From the NCBI RefSeq assembly GCF_900110275.1, contig NZ_FODC01000001.1, positions 248,001 to 312,000 of the forward strand: a stretch of DNA of 64,000 bases, given 5' to 3'. Below the pieces are notes generated by a model. It searched no databases and was not told where the DNA came from. It was given only the letters and a program-made list of their open reading frames with translations. A program made the position numbers and the translations under genes. Source of the DNA: Duganella sp. CF517 (GTDB lineage: Bacteria; Pseudomonadota; Gammaproteobacteria; Burkholderiales; Burkholderiaceae_D). This document shows positions 19,278 through 27,569 of the stretch, piece by piece; within the stretch, counting starts at the first letter, position 1, and each line of letters begins with the position of its first letter.

Positions 19278-19367
19278 TACGCACCACAAAGGCAATGCGC
19301 GTATCACTCATGGAATTGATTGATTGCGGGGCCGCGGCGCGCGGCGGCAGTCGGCCGGGATGCGCCG

Positions 19368-19631
19368 TCAGGCCAGCGCGGGACGGTGTGGCTCGACCAC
19401 CGCGGCCACCACCAGCACGGCGCCGCTGGCGGACTGGCGGGTGGTCAGCGGCGTGTCCGCCAGCAGCATGGCGAGCGCCACGCTCACCGGCAAGACGCCT
19501 CTGACGTCGTTGGTGACGATGCCGGCAAGGTCGGCCGTCGAAGCGAGGATGTTGATATGCGCCTGCCGCGCGAACTCGGCGATGGCGTCGGCGGCAGGCG
19601 CCGCCGGCACGTCAAACCGCACCCGCTGCCC
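19368..19631 (-). pseudogene. STN (secretin/TonB short N-terminal) domain remnant
   Basis: An open frame encodes a detached STN domain: VRFDVPAAPAADAIAEFARQ, INILAS, and VALAMLLADTPLTTRQ, ending at a stop after HRPALA. It matches the STN at the N-terminus of the intact receptor (FDIAAGPAADAIGRFARQ..VNVLAS). There is no signal peptide, no good start codon and no fused plug domain. It overlaps the FecR remnant by about 20 bases in another frame and stops 194 bases before the paralogous receptor start. I read it as the amputated N-terminus of that receptor. Confidence 0.75.
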
Positions 19632-19842
19632 GGGCGCCGATGACGATATGGTCGTCGGCGAGTGTGAGCGGTACGCCGAGGTAGGCGCAGACGTCGCGCG
19701 CGAACAGCTCGCCGTGGTTGATCGGATAGCGGCCGACAAAGGTCTTGGCCGCCAGCGCCGGATCGGCGACGATGATCATGCGCGCGCCATAGCGGTTGAA
19801 ATCCATCACGACGTCGATCAGGGTTCGGTTCACAAAAATCAT
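19612..19842 (-). pseudogene. FecR C-terminal domain remnant
   Basis: 76 codons from ATG 19842, with GGAAG upstream, match the C-terminal part of the intact FecR at 23383-24360: IFVNRTLIDVVMDFNRY, KTFVGRY and GELFARDVCAYLGVPLTL versus LVFVNQTLSDAVADFNRY, KTLVGQY and PELFARDVGAFLAVPVLV. The N-terminal anti-sigma region, membrane segment and FecR core are absent. The fragment sits between the two tandem receptors, as expected if a fecR-receptor pair was duplicated and the second fecR decayed. It still has a promoter-like site (19929-19953), so a small product may be made. Confidence 0.75.
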
Positions 19843-19928
19843 GGCACGCTTCCCGCGCGGGCCGGCGGTGGATTGGGAGCCTGGTGCGGCGGGAGCGCGC
19901 GGGCCCTTGATACGCGCGCTCCTACCCA

Positions 19929-19953
19929 TATGACGGACGGCGCGGCCGTTTCC
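19929..19953 (-). promoter_or_regulatory. ECF-type promoter site C
   Basis: Minus strand GTAGGAAA, 13 bases, CGTCATA, with the same flanking CCG-rich spacer end as sites A and B. It lies 87 bases upstream of the FecR remnant start and just after the stop of the intact receptor. Confidence 0.7.
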
Positions 19954-19976
19954 TACGGCAGCGGACGGAAACTTTG

Positions 19977-22900
19977 CTACAGCGCGTAACCGAGGCTGAC
20001 GAAGTAGCGGCGCCCGCTCCACGAATATTCGTTGGGCCGGGTGATGGCCCCGGCCGTCGTCAGCGTGTGCTCGTCGCCGAGGTTGCGGGCCTCGAGCGCC
20101 AGCGACAGGCGCCGGCCCAGCTGGAACTGCAGCTTGAGGTCGAGAAAGCCTGCCGCCTCCACGAACAGCGGATTGCCGGTGTTGGTGTCGTTCGAGCCGG
20201 TGTAGTAGCCGGCGCGCCGGTTGTACACCAGCCGCGCGTTGAGCGGGCCGCGGTCGTACCACAGCGCCAGGTTCCAGGCGGTCCGGGACATGCCGGGAAA
20301 CGGCAGCCGGCTGCCGTCGAGCGGATTGACCAGCGCCGTGCCGGGCGCGTAGTTGTAGCCCATGCGGGTGACGTTGCCGTCCAGCCCCAGCCCGCCGAGC
20401 GGCCCGGGCAGGAAGGTCAGCGCGGCGCGCACTGCCGCCTCGATGCCCTTGGTGGTGGCGCCGCGCGCGTTGACGGTGGTGAGCACGTCGAACCGGCTGC
20501 CGTCTCCTAGCACATCGGTGCGCACCGTGACGTTGTTGCGGATGGCGGTGTCGATATCCTTGCGGAAGTACGCCAGGCTGAGCTGGTTCTGGCGATCCGG
20601 ATACCATTCCAGCGACAGGTCCTTGTTGGTGGCGCGGTAGGGATGCAGGTCGGGATTGCCGGCCGTGCACTGGTCGACGCCGTTGCCGCCGAATTGTGGA
20701 TTGCCGCTGTTGATGGTGCAGCTGATATTGGGCGTGAGGCGATCGATGGCCGGACGCGCCATGACCTTGCCGTACCCGGCGCGCAACAGCAAGGCGTCCG
20801 GCCGCAACCACGCCGCCGCGTTGAAACTGGGCAGGAAATCACGATAGTTGTGGTGCCTGGCGACCGGCGTGGTGCCGAGCAGGCGGTCGTCGTAGGCGGC
20901 GCCGCCCGGCTCCCGCTCGACGCGCTGCAACAGGCGCTGGCGGCCCACCGAGTCGGTGCGGGTGCCTGCGTAGCGCAGCCCGACGTTGCCCTCGATGGCG
21001 CGGCCGAACAGCACGTGTTCGTAGTCGAGCCGCAGGTAGGCGGCGCGTATGCGCTCTTCCACACGGTATTGCGGCGACTGGGCGTGGACGGCGCCGTCGC
21101 TGCCCGGCGCCTCGCGCAGGCGCGCATGGGTGAAGACGGCGGTGTCGAAAAACGGCGCCGCCGCGTTGAAGCTGGGACTGGTCCAGTTGGCCGGAAAGCC
21201 GTTCAGCCCCGCCCCCGCGAGGAAATCGGGCGAAGACGAGCGCACCGCCGCCACCAGCGCGCGCATCTGCCCGGCGCTGACCCACTGCTCGCTGTTGTTG
21301 GCGTCGATGAACGCCTGCCGCACGGGCGCGCGCAGCACGCCGCTGGTGTTGAGCGGATCGTAGTTCCACGTATAGCGCACATTGGACGACTGCACCGACA
21401 GATCGTCGGCCGTACCGGCCAGATCGTCGCCGGCGTCCAGCACATGGCCGCCGTTGGCGTAGCGCTGCGAGCCGTACTTGCGGGCCTGCACCCCGACAGC
21501 GATCCGGCGCACCAGCGGAAGCCGGGCGCGGTAGCGCAGGTCGAGCTTGAGCTGGTCTTCGTACGTATCGAGCTCCACCGGGTTGTAGGTCAGCTGGACC
21601 TGGGTATAGGCGCCCGCATCGGCGGGGCCGGCGTGATCCGGGAAGACGAAATGCGGAAAGCCCTGCCCGTCCAGACGCACCTTGAGCCCGGGGGCGTTGA
21701 GCACCAGGCCGAGGAAGTTGCTGTCGTTGCTGTAGCGCCCGGCCGAGGTGGCGACCATGGCGTCGGCTTCCCACGGCCCGCGACGCCAGTTGACGCCGCC
21801 GGAGCGGTAGCTGTTGTCGACGCGCTGGCGGAAATCGCGCGCTTCGATGCTGAAGGCGTTGCCGCCGCCCCGCCCCGGCACGGCCAGGCAGTCGCCGACC
21901 ACGTATTCGGTCACGTGGTGGTTGGTCACCACCACGCCGGCGGGCGTGGCGCCGGCCGCCGGCGTGTCGCAGGCGCCGCCGGAGGGCACGCCGGCGCCGT
22001 CATAGGTCGGCGCGCTGCCGGCGGTGGCGAGGCGGTCGGCGGAGGTCAGGTCGGTCGCATAATTCAGATCGCTGAAGCGCGATGCCTGGCGAAAACGCTG
22101 CAGCGATGCGAACGCGCTCAGCTCCTTCCCGAACTGGTATTGAGCGGTGAACTCGCCGGTGCTGCGCGCGTGGTCGCGGCGCAGGATGCCATAGCGCGGA
22201 TTGCTGGGGCTGTAGTCGAACCACTGGCGCTCGCAGTCGGCGCGGTCGGCGGCGGCCAGCGCGGCGCAGCCGCCGCTGGCGCCGACGGCCGCCGCCACCG
22301 GATTGAGCGAGGGCACCGTCTTATCGGCCGACAAGTCCCAGTCGCGGATGAAGCGCCAGCCCGAATTGCGCACGCGGTCGGCCTGGGTCAGCACCTTGTC
22401 GTGCACGACGTTGGCCATCAAGCCCAGGCGGCCGTCGAGTAAACGGTCGGCCACCAGCAGGTTGATGCGCGGCTGCACGCCGCCGCGCAGCGTGTTGCGT
22501 TCGGCCGAGACGGTCGTCACCAGCGTGAACTTGTCGAAATCGAGTGGCCGGTTGGTCTTGATGATCACCGTGCCGCCGATACCGCCCTCGGTGAGGTCGG
22601 CGGTGACGCCCTTGACGACGTCGATCGACTTGATCAGCTCGGACGGCATTTCGCGCAGGTCCGGCGCGCGCACGCCGCCCTCGGCGGTCGACAACACCGA
22701 CATGCCGTTGATCTCGATGCGGTTCAAGTCAGGCTGCACGCCCCGGATGGAGATCTGGTTGCCCTCACCGAAATCGCTGGAGATCTGCACACCGGTGATG
22801 CGCGACAGCGCCTCGCCGACGTTTTTGTCGGGAAACCGGCCGGCGTCCTCGGCCACGATGGAATCGGTGATCGTCGCCGCCGTCTTCTTATGCCCGATGG

Positions 22901-23321
22901 CCGAGGCAATGGCCTGGCGCGTGCCGGGCACCAGCACCACTGCTGCCGGCGTGTCGGCGTCCGCCACCGGGGCCGGGGCCGGCGGGGCCGCCGGCCCCGG
23001 CCCTGCCTCCGTGATAAAAATGGCGCCGCTCGGCATCAGCTTGCCGGCCAGGCCGGTGCCGGCCAGCAGCACCGCAAGGCCGTCGGCGACGCTGTAATCG
23101 CCCCGCAACGCGTTGGCGCGCAGCCCCGCCAGCTTTTCGCCCGACGCCAACACGTTGACCTGCGCCTGGCGCGCGAAGCGGCCGATGGCGTCGGCCGCCG
23201 GGCCGGCCGCGATGTCGAACGGCCTGGCCGGCTGCTGCGGCCGCGCGCCGGCCGCCGCCTGGGCGGCCAGCAGCGCGCCCACCAACATCGTCGCAACGCC
23301 ACCGCGATGACGAACCAGCAT
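19977..23321 (-). CDS. TonB-dependent transducer with STN signalling domain
   Basis: 1114-residue receptor that both imports substrate and signals to FecR. After a signal peptide (about 1-25) comes an STN domain (about residues 33-105: FDIAAGPAADAIGRFARQ, VNVLAS, GLAVLLAGTGL), a linker, then plug (GRFPDKNVGEALSRITGVQ, ISIRGVQPDLNRIEING) and barrel. AAGGGGAC precedes the ATG. It lies 61 bases after fecR and is the third gene of a sigma-fecR-receptor operon. The last residues are LGYAL: the C-terminal aromatic residue usual for outer-membrane barrels is replaced by Leu, which is odd. The substrate is unknown; the co-regulated GH2 gene points to a carbohydrate rather than iron. Confidence 0.93.
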   Translation of the reverse strand: MLVRHRGGVATMLVGALLAAQAAAGARPQQPARPFDIAAGPAADAIGRFARQAQVNVLASGEKLAGLRANALRGDYSVADGLAVLLAGTGLAGKLMPSGAIFITEAGPGPAAPPAPAPVADADTPAAVVLVPGTRQAIASAIGHKKTAATITDSIVAEDAGRFPDKNVGEALSRITGVQISSDFGEGNQISIRGVQPDLNRIEINGMSVLSTAEGGVRAPDLREMPSELIKSIDVVKGVTADLTEGGIGGTVIIKTNRPLDFDKFTLVTTVSAERNTLRGGVQPRINLLVADRLLDGRLGLMANVVHDKVLTQADRVRNSGWRFIRDWDLSADKTVPSLNPVAAAVGASGGCAALAAADRADCERQWFDYSPSNPRYGILRRDHARSTGEFTAQYQFGKELSAFASLQRFRQASRFSDLNYATDLTSADRLATAGSAPTYDGAGVPSGGACDTPAAGATPAGVVVTNHHVTEYVVGDCLAVPGRGGGNAFSIEARDFRQRVDNSYRSGGVNWRRGPWEADAMVATSAGRYSNDSNFLGLVLNAPGLKVRLDGQGFPHFVFPDHAGPADAGAYTQVQLTYNPVELDTYEDQLKLDLRYRARLPLVRRIAVGVQARKYGSQRYANGGHVLDAGDDLAGTADDLSVQSSNVRYTWNYDPLNTSGVLRAPVRQAFIDANNSEQWVSAGQMRALVAAVRSSSPDFLAGAGLNGFPANWTSPSFNAAAPFFDTAVFTHARLREAPGSDGAVHAQSPQYRVEERIRAAYLRLDYEHVLFGRAIEGNVGLRYAGTRTDSVGRQRLLQRVEREPGGAAYDDRLLGTTPVARHHNYRDFLPSFNAAAWLRPDALLLRAGYGKVMARPAIDRLTPNISCTINSGNPQFGGNGVDQCTAGNPDLHPYRATNKDLSLEWYPDRQNQLSLAYFRKDIDTAIRNNVTVRTDVLGDGSRFDVLTTVNARGATTKGIEAAVRAALTFLPGPLGGLGLDGNVTRMGYNYAPGTALVNPLDGSRLPFPGMSRTAWNLALWYDRGPLNARLVYNRRAGYYTGSNDTNTGNPLFVEAAGFLDLKLQFQLGRRLSLALEARNLGDEHTLTTAGAITRPNEYSWSGRRYFVSLGYAL

Positions 23322-23382
23322 CTTGCATGTCCCCTTTGTTTTTATTGGTCCCGCGCCTGCATGTTACGGTGTTGCGGTATTG

Positions 23383-24360
23383 CTAGCGCCTGGCGCGCGG
23401 CGCCTCCCCGATCACGATCCGGTCGGCGGTGACCAGCACCGGCACCGCCAGGAAGGCGCCGACATCCCGGGCGAACAGCTCCGGCGCGTCGATCTGGTAC
23501 TGGCCCACCAGGGTCTTGCCGCCCAGGCGCGGGTCGCCGATGACGATCTGCTTCGCGCTGTAGCGGTTGAAGTCCGCCACCGCATCGCTCAGTGTCTGGT
23601 TCACGAAGACGAGCTTGCCCTCGCGCCAGGCCAGCCTGCTGGCGATCTCGTCTGGCCGGCGCGAGACCGCGATGGCGCCGCCCCGGGCGTTGACGGCGGC
23701 GCTCTGGCCGGCCGTCAATAACTGGCGCACCGGGCCAGACACAATCTCGACCGTACCCTCGGTGACGGCAACGTCCGCGCCACCGTCGCGGCGGCGCACC
23801 GCGAAGGCGGTGCCCACGGCCCGCACGGTGGCGTTGCCGGCATCGACGACGAAGGGCCGGCTCTTGTCCTTGGCCACCTCGAACCACGCCTCGCCGTGGA
23901 GCAACGCCACCTTGCGCGTGCGCCCGCCGAAATCGACCTCCACCCTGCTGTCGCTGTTGATGCTCGCCACCGAACGGTCGGCCAGCGGCACCTTGCGGAA
24001 CTCGCCCTTCGCGGTCGCGTAGAGCTGACCGGCCGGCGCCGCGTGAAACAAGGCGCCCACCCCGAAGACGGCCACGCCGGCGGCCATCGCCCCCAGGGCC
24101 AGCCACGCCCGGCGCGGTTGGGTCCGGTGCCAGGACGCGCCCGCCCATTCCAGCCGCAGGCGCTCACGGCCTGGCCGCAGCGACTGCTGCACCGTGGCCC
24201 GCGACAGCGCGTTGTCGATCGCCGTGGCGCGCAGAAAAGCGCCCTGGTGCCGGATGTCGGCGGCGTACCAGGCGTCGAACTCGGCGCGCTCCGCGGCGCC
24301 CAGCCTGCGCTCCGACTGGCGCACCAGCCAGTCCATTGCCTGTTGATCAATGATGGACAT
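23383..24360 (-). CDS. FecR-family anti-sigma/sigma regulator
   Basis: 325-residue inner-membrane protein relaying receptor occupancy to the ECF sigma factor. The N-terminal cytosolic DUF4880-type segment (MDWLVRQSERRLGAAERAEFDAWYAAD...HQGAFLRA) binds sigma. A single membrane helix is at about 84-105 (AWLALGAMAAGVAVFGVGAL). The periplasmic FecR domain has YATAKGEFRKVPLADRSVASINSDS and GEAWFEVAKD. A C-terminal domain (about 245-320) would contact the STN domain. The start overlaps the sigma gene by 14 bases, implying translational coupling. Confidence 0.93.
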   Translation of the reverse strand: MSIIDQQAMDWLVRQSERRLGAAERAEFDAWYAADIRHQGAFLRATAIDNALSRATVQQSLRPGRERLRLEWAGASWHRTQPRRAWLALGAMAAGVAVFGVGALFHAAPAGQLYATAKGEFRKVPLADRSVASINSDSRVEVDFGGRTRKVALLHGEAWFEVAKDKSRPFVVDAGNATVRAVGTAFAVRRRDGGADVAVTEGTVEIVSGPVRQLLTAGQSAAVNARGGAIAVSRRPDEIASRLAWREGKLVFVNQTLSDAVADFNRYSAKQIVIGDPRLGGKTLVGQYQIDAPELFARDVGAFLAVPVLVTADRIVIGEAPRARR

Positions 24361-24925
24361 TTTTTTTCCTGCCTGTGCGGGAGGCCGACTTCATCTCGAT
24401 GGCGTCCTCGTGCAAGCCGACGCGCGCGACCATTTGAGCGATCAGATTCATTCCCTTCATTGTCTCTTGTTCGACGATACCCTCCGAGATGCCCAAGGTC
24501 TGCGCGGTTTCGATCTGCGACAGGCCGTAGATGCGGCGCGCCCGGAACACCGCCTTGCAGCGCTCCGGCAGATTGGCGATGAGGCCGATCACCCATTTCA
24601 GTTCGGAGCGCGCCTGCACCACCCGCTCGGGCGACGGCGAGCCGTCCTCGATCTCCAGCTCGTCCAGACTGGCCATGGCCTCGATGCTGACGATGGCCTC
24701 GCGCCGCAGGCGGTCGATGACGACGTTTTTGGCCGTCCGCACCAGGAAAGCCTTCGGCTCGCGCACGTGCGCCATGCTACCGAGCATTAACACCTTGTAA
24801 TAAACCTCCTGCACCACGTCGTCGATCTCGGCCGGCCCGGAACAGACCCGGCGCAGGATAAGCCGCAACTCCGCCTCGAACGGCAGAAAATTTGAAGTTA
24901 CCCAATCGACAACATCTGAATCCAT
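24347..24925 (-). CDS. ECF-family RNA polymerase sigma factor (FecI-like)
   Basis: 192-residue sigma-70 family factor. I use the ATG at 24925, which has AGAGGAAAG about eight bases upstream; the open frame continues further but without a plausible start. Region 2 is EAELRLILRRV...DDVVQEVYYKVL and KAFLVRTAKNVVIDRLRR. Region 4 is LKWVIGLIANLPERCKAVFRARRIYGLSQIETAQTLGISEGIVEQ. It is the first gene of the sigma-fecR-receptor operon. A promoter-like site of the GGAAA/CGTC type lies 27 bases upstream, so autoregulation is likely, and the same site occurs three more times nearby. Confidence 0.93.
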   Translation of the reverse strand: MDSDVVDWVTSNFLPFEAELRLILRRVCSGPAEIDDVVQEVYYKVLMLGSMAHVREPKAFLVRTAKNVVIDRLRREAIVSIEAMASLDELEIEDGSPSPERVVQARSELKWVIGLIANLPERCKAVFRARRIYGLSQIETAQTLGISEGIVEQETMKGMNLIAQMVARVGLHEDAIEMKSASRTGRKKNVHH

Positions 24926-24951
24926 GCGCGCTTTCCTCTTCGGTATATCAG

Positions 24952-24976
24952 TATGACGGTCGGCAAAACGATTTCC
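24952..24976 (-). promoter_or_regulatory. ECF-type promoter site A (sigma operon)
   Basis: Minus strand ATAGGAAA, 13 bases, CGTCATA. The distance to the sigma-gene ATG leaves a leader of roughly 20 bases. It is the same pattern as sites B, C and D and is the best evidence that the sigma factor drives its own operon. Confidence 0.75.
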
Positions 24977-25059
24977 TATGGGGCGATGCAGAAATAATTG
25001 TCCCCGCGGCCGATACCGGGGGTTTCGCTCAAAAAAATGACTGTTGCCGGCGCCACGTA

Positions 25060-25084
25060 GGAAGTTGGCGCCCCAAGCGTCATA
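25060..25084 (+). promoter_or_regulatory. ECF-type promoter site D (GH2 operon)
   Basis: Plus strand GTAGGAAG, 13 bases, CGTCATA, 62 bases before the GH2 start. It faces the opposite way from site A in the 220-base divergent gap. One base differs from the other sites (GGAAG instead of GGAAA). Confidence 0.72.
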
Positions 25085-25145
25085 TTGAATGAGCCGGTGC
25101 GGAGAGGCCGCCGGTGCATTCACGATTAAATCAATTAGAGACACC

Positions 25146-27566
25146 ATGATAAAGAATGTCAAAATCTTATTAATGTTCATCGCCTGCGTTGTCCACGCCC
25201 TGGCCTTCGCCCAGGCCGGCGGGATGCCGGACGAGGTCAGGACCCGCCAATTGTTCAACTTCGGCTGGAAATTTCATCCGGGCGACGCCGCGCAGGCCCA
25301 GCGCCCGGACTTCGACGACAAGGCGTGGCGCCGGCTCGACCTGCCGCACGATTTCCAGATCGAACAGCCATGGGACCAGAAGGCCAACCGCAGCCTCGGC
25401 TTCAAAGCGCCGGGGCTTGGCTGGTACCGCAAGACCTTCCGGGCCGATCCGGCGTGGAAGGGCCGGCAGGTGCTGCTCGATTTCGAAGGCATCCTGATGG
25501 CCGGCGAGGTCTGGGTCAACGGCAAGAAGGTCGGCGGCACCCACTACGGCTACCTCGGCTTCGAGGCCAACATCGCCGACGTGCTCGACTACGGCGGCGA
25601 CAACGTGGTGGCGGTGCGCGCCTCGAACAAAGATGGCAATTCGCGCTGGTACACTGGCGGCGGCCTGTTCCGCGATATCCACCTGGTCGTCAAGGCGCCC
25701 ATTTCCATCGCGCGCCACGGCGTGTTCGTGACCACGCCAGCGATCTCCGAATCCAACGCCGACATCAACGTGCAGGTGGAAGTGGCGGGCCTGAAGGAAA
25801 AGACCGACGCCATTGAAATCCGCGCGCGCATCTTCGGGCCGGACGGCAAACAGGTGGGCGCCACGCGCGGCATGGTGCCGCCGGTGCGCAACCTGGCGGA
25901 GATCGAGGTTCCACTGCCGACCGTGGGCGTCGCCGCCCCGCGCCTGTGGTCGACCGAGGCGCCGGCCATGTATGCGGCGGAGGTCGAACTGCTGGCCGGC
26001 GGCAGGGTGATCGACAGGGTAAGCAAGCGCTTCGGCATTCGCAGCATCGAATTCTCGAAGGAATTCGGCTTGAAGCTGAATGGGAAAAAAATCTTCCTGC
26101 GGGGCGTGGCCAACCACCACGACCTGGGCGCCGTGGGCGCCGCCGCCTACCGCACCTCGATCGCGCGCATGATGGACCGGCTGAAATCCTTCGGCTTCAA
26201 CCATATCCGCACCTCGCACAATCCGTACTCGGAGTCGTTCCTGGAACTGGCGGACGAAAAAGGCATTCTGGTAGTCGACGAGCTGTACGACAAATGGGGC
26301 AGCACGCGGGCATGGGCCGGCAGCGCGCCGTGGAACGACCTATGGTTCGGCAACCTCAAGGAATGGATCAAGCGCGACCGCAACCATCCGTCCGTCATCA
26401 TGTGGAGCTTCGGCAATGAGTTGCAGTTCCAAGAGGAGCGCTGGGGCTTCCCGACCGGCGACTGGGGCAAAACAACCTACCGCATCATGGACGTGGTGGC
26501 CAAACGCTATGATCCGACCCGCAAGACCACCGTGGCCATGTACCCGGCGCGCGCCAACGGCATCATCAAGGCCAATCCGGCCTTCAATATCCAGGAAAAC
26601 ATCGTGCCGCCGGAATTGGCGACGATCACCGAGGTCGCCAGCTTCAATTACACCTGGGTGGACTATCAACAATACCTGAAGCATGCGCCGAACATGATCA
26701 TCTACCAGAGCGAGGCCGTCACCAACGAGCTGGCGGCGCCGTACTTCGGCATGGACCGCGACAAGATGGTGGGCCTGGCATATTGGGGAGCGATCGAATA
26801 CTGGGGCGAATCGGACGGCTGGCCGAAGAAGGGCTGGGCGTACTCGTTCTTCAACCACGCGCTGGAACCCTTCCCGCAGGCGTGGCTGATGCAAAGCATC
26901 TTCAAGCCCGAGCCGCTGGTGCACATCGGCGTGGTCGACAACGAGGGCGAATCGAAGCTGTGGAACGACGTGATGGTCGGACAAAAAGTCGTGTCCTCGC
27001 ACTGGAACCGCCAGCAAGGCAAGTCCTACAACCTGTACACCTACACCAATGCCGACGAGGTCGAACTGCTGGTTAACGGCAAGTCCATCGGCGTGCAACG
27101 GAATCCGACCGAGGTCACCCGGCGCAACACAATTTACTGGAAGGATGTGCCCTACGCGCCCGGCACCATCACCGCGCTGGCGCGCACCGCCGGCAAGGTC
27201 GTCGCGCAACATCAACTGGAAACCACCGGCAAGGCGGTGGCGCTGAAGATCGAGGTGGAAAACCCGCACTGGAAGGCCGATGGCCTCGATCTGCAATATG
27301 TGCGCGTGTACGCGGTCGACGCCAAGGGCCGCAAGGTGCCCACCACCGGCGGCGAAGTGAGCTTCGAGGTGCGCGGCGCGGCGCGCCTGATCGCCGTCGA
27401 CAACGGCAACCACTGGAGCGACGACCTGTTCGCGGGGAACAAGAAAAAGCTGCACAACGGCTTTGCGATGGCGATCCTGCGCGCGGAGCAAAGGGCCGGC
27501 ACGGTCAGGCTGAGCGTGACGGCGCCGGGCTTGCAAGGGGCGCAGCAGTCATTCGAGGTACGCTAG
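25146..27566 (+). CDS. GH2 glycoside hydrolase (beta-galactosidase-like), exported
   Basis: 806-residue enzyme with a signal peptide (MIKNVKILLMFIACVVHALAFAQ). The GH2 sugar-binding jelly roll (FNFGWKFHPGD, WRRLDLPHDFQIEQPW, GWYRKTF, EVWVNGKKVGGTHYGY) is followed by the Ig-like domain and a TIM barrel with acid/base Glu425 in WSFGNELQ and nucleophile Glu523 in YQSEAV. A C-terminal DUF4982-like/beta domain (YTNADEVELLVNGKSIG) follows. The ATG at 25146 is chosen because the signal peptide starts there. It is divergent from the sigma operon and shares its promoter motif, so it is probably induced by the receptor substrate. Specificity (galactoside, glucuronide or other) is not resolved. Confidence 0.9.
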   Translation: MIKNVKILLMFIACVVHALAFAQAGGMPDEVRTRQLFNFGWKFHPGDAAQAQRPDFDDKAWRRLDLPHDFQIEQPWDQKANRSLGFKAPGLGWYRKTFRADPAWKGRQVLLDFEGILMAGEVWVNGKKVGGTHYGYLGFEANIADVLDYGGDNVVAVRASNKDGNSRWYTGGGLFRDIHLVVKAPISIARHGVFVTTPAISESNADINVQVEVAGLKEKTDAIEIRARIFGPDGKQVGATRGMVPPVRNLAEIEVPLPTVGVAAPRLWSTEAPAMYAAEVELLAGGRVIDRVSKRFGIRSIEFSKEFGLKLNGKKIFLRGVANHHDLGAVGAAAYRTSIARMMDRLKSFGFNHIRTSHNPYSESFLELADEKGILVVDELYDKWGSTRAWAGSAPWNDLWFGNLKEWIKRDRNHPSVIMWSFGNELQFQEERWGFPTGDWGKTTYRIMDVVAKRYDPTRKTTVAMYPARANGIIKANPAFNIQENIVPPELATITEVASFNYTWVDYQQYLKHAPNMIIYQSEAVTNELAAPYFGMDRDKMVGLAYWGAIEYWGESDGWPKKGWAYSFFNHALEPFPQAWLMQSIFKPEPLVHIGVVDNEGESKLWNDVMVGQKVVSSHWNRQQGKSYNLYTYTNADEVELLVNGKSIGVQRNPTEVTRRNTIYWKDVPYAPGTITALARTAGKVVAQHQLETTGKAVALKIEVENPHWKADGLDLQYVRVYAVDAKGRKVPTTGGEVSFEVRGAARLIAVDNGNHWSDDLFAGNKKKLHNGFAMAILRAEQRAGTVRLSVTAPGLQGAQQSFEVR

Positions 27567-27569
27567 ATC

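Noticed and set aside
19174..19367. Extension of the STN-less receptor upstream to include the STN domain
   Set aside because: The STN frame closes with a stop at 19368, and the receptor has a well-placed GTG with AGGAG, so the two are separate.
24926..25258. N-terminal extension of the ECF sigma factor to 303 residues
   Set aside because: It would run through the divergent promoter region, and the ATG at 24925 has a good AGAGGAAAG and gives the normal family length.
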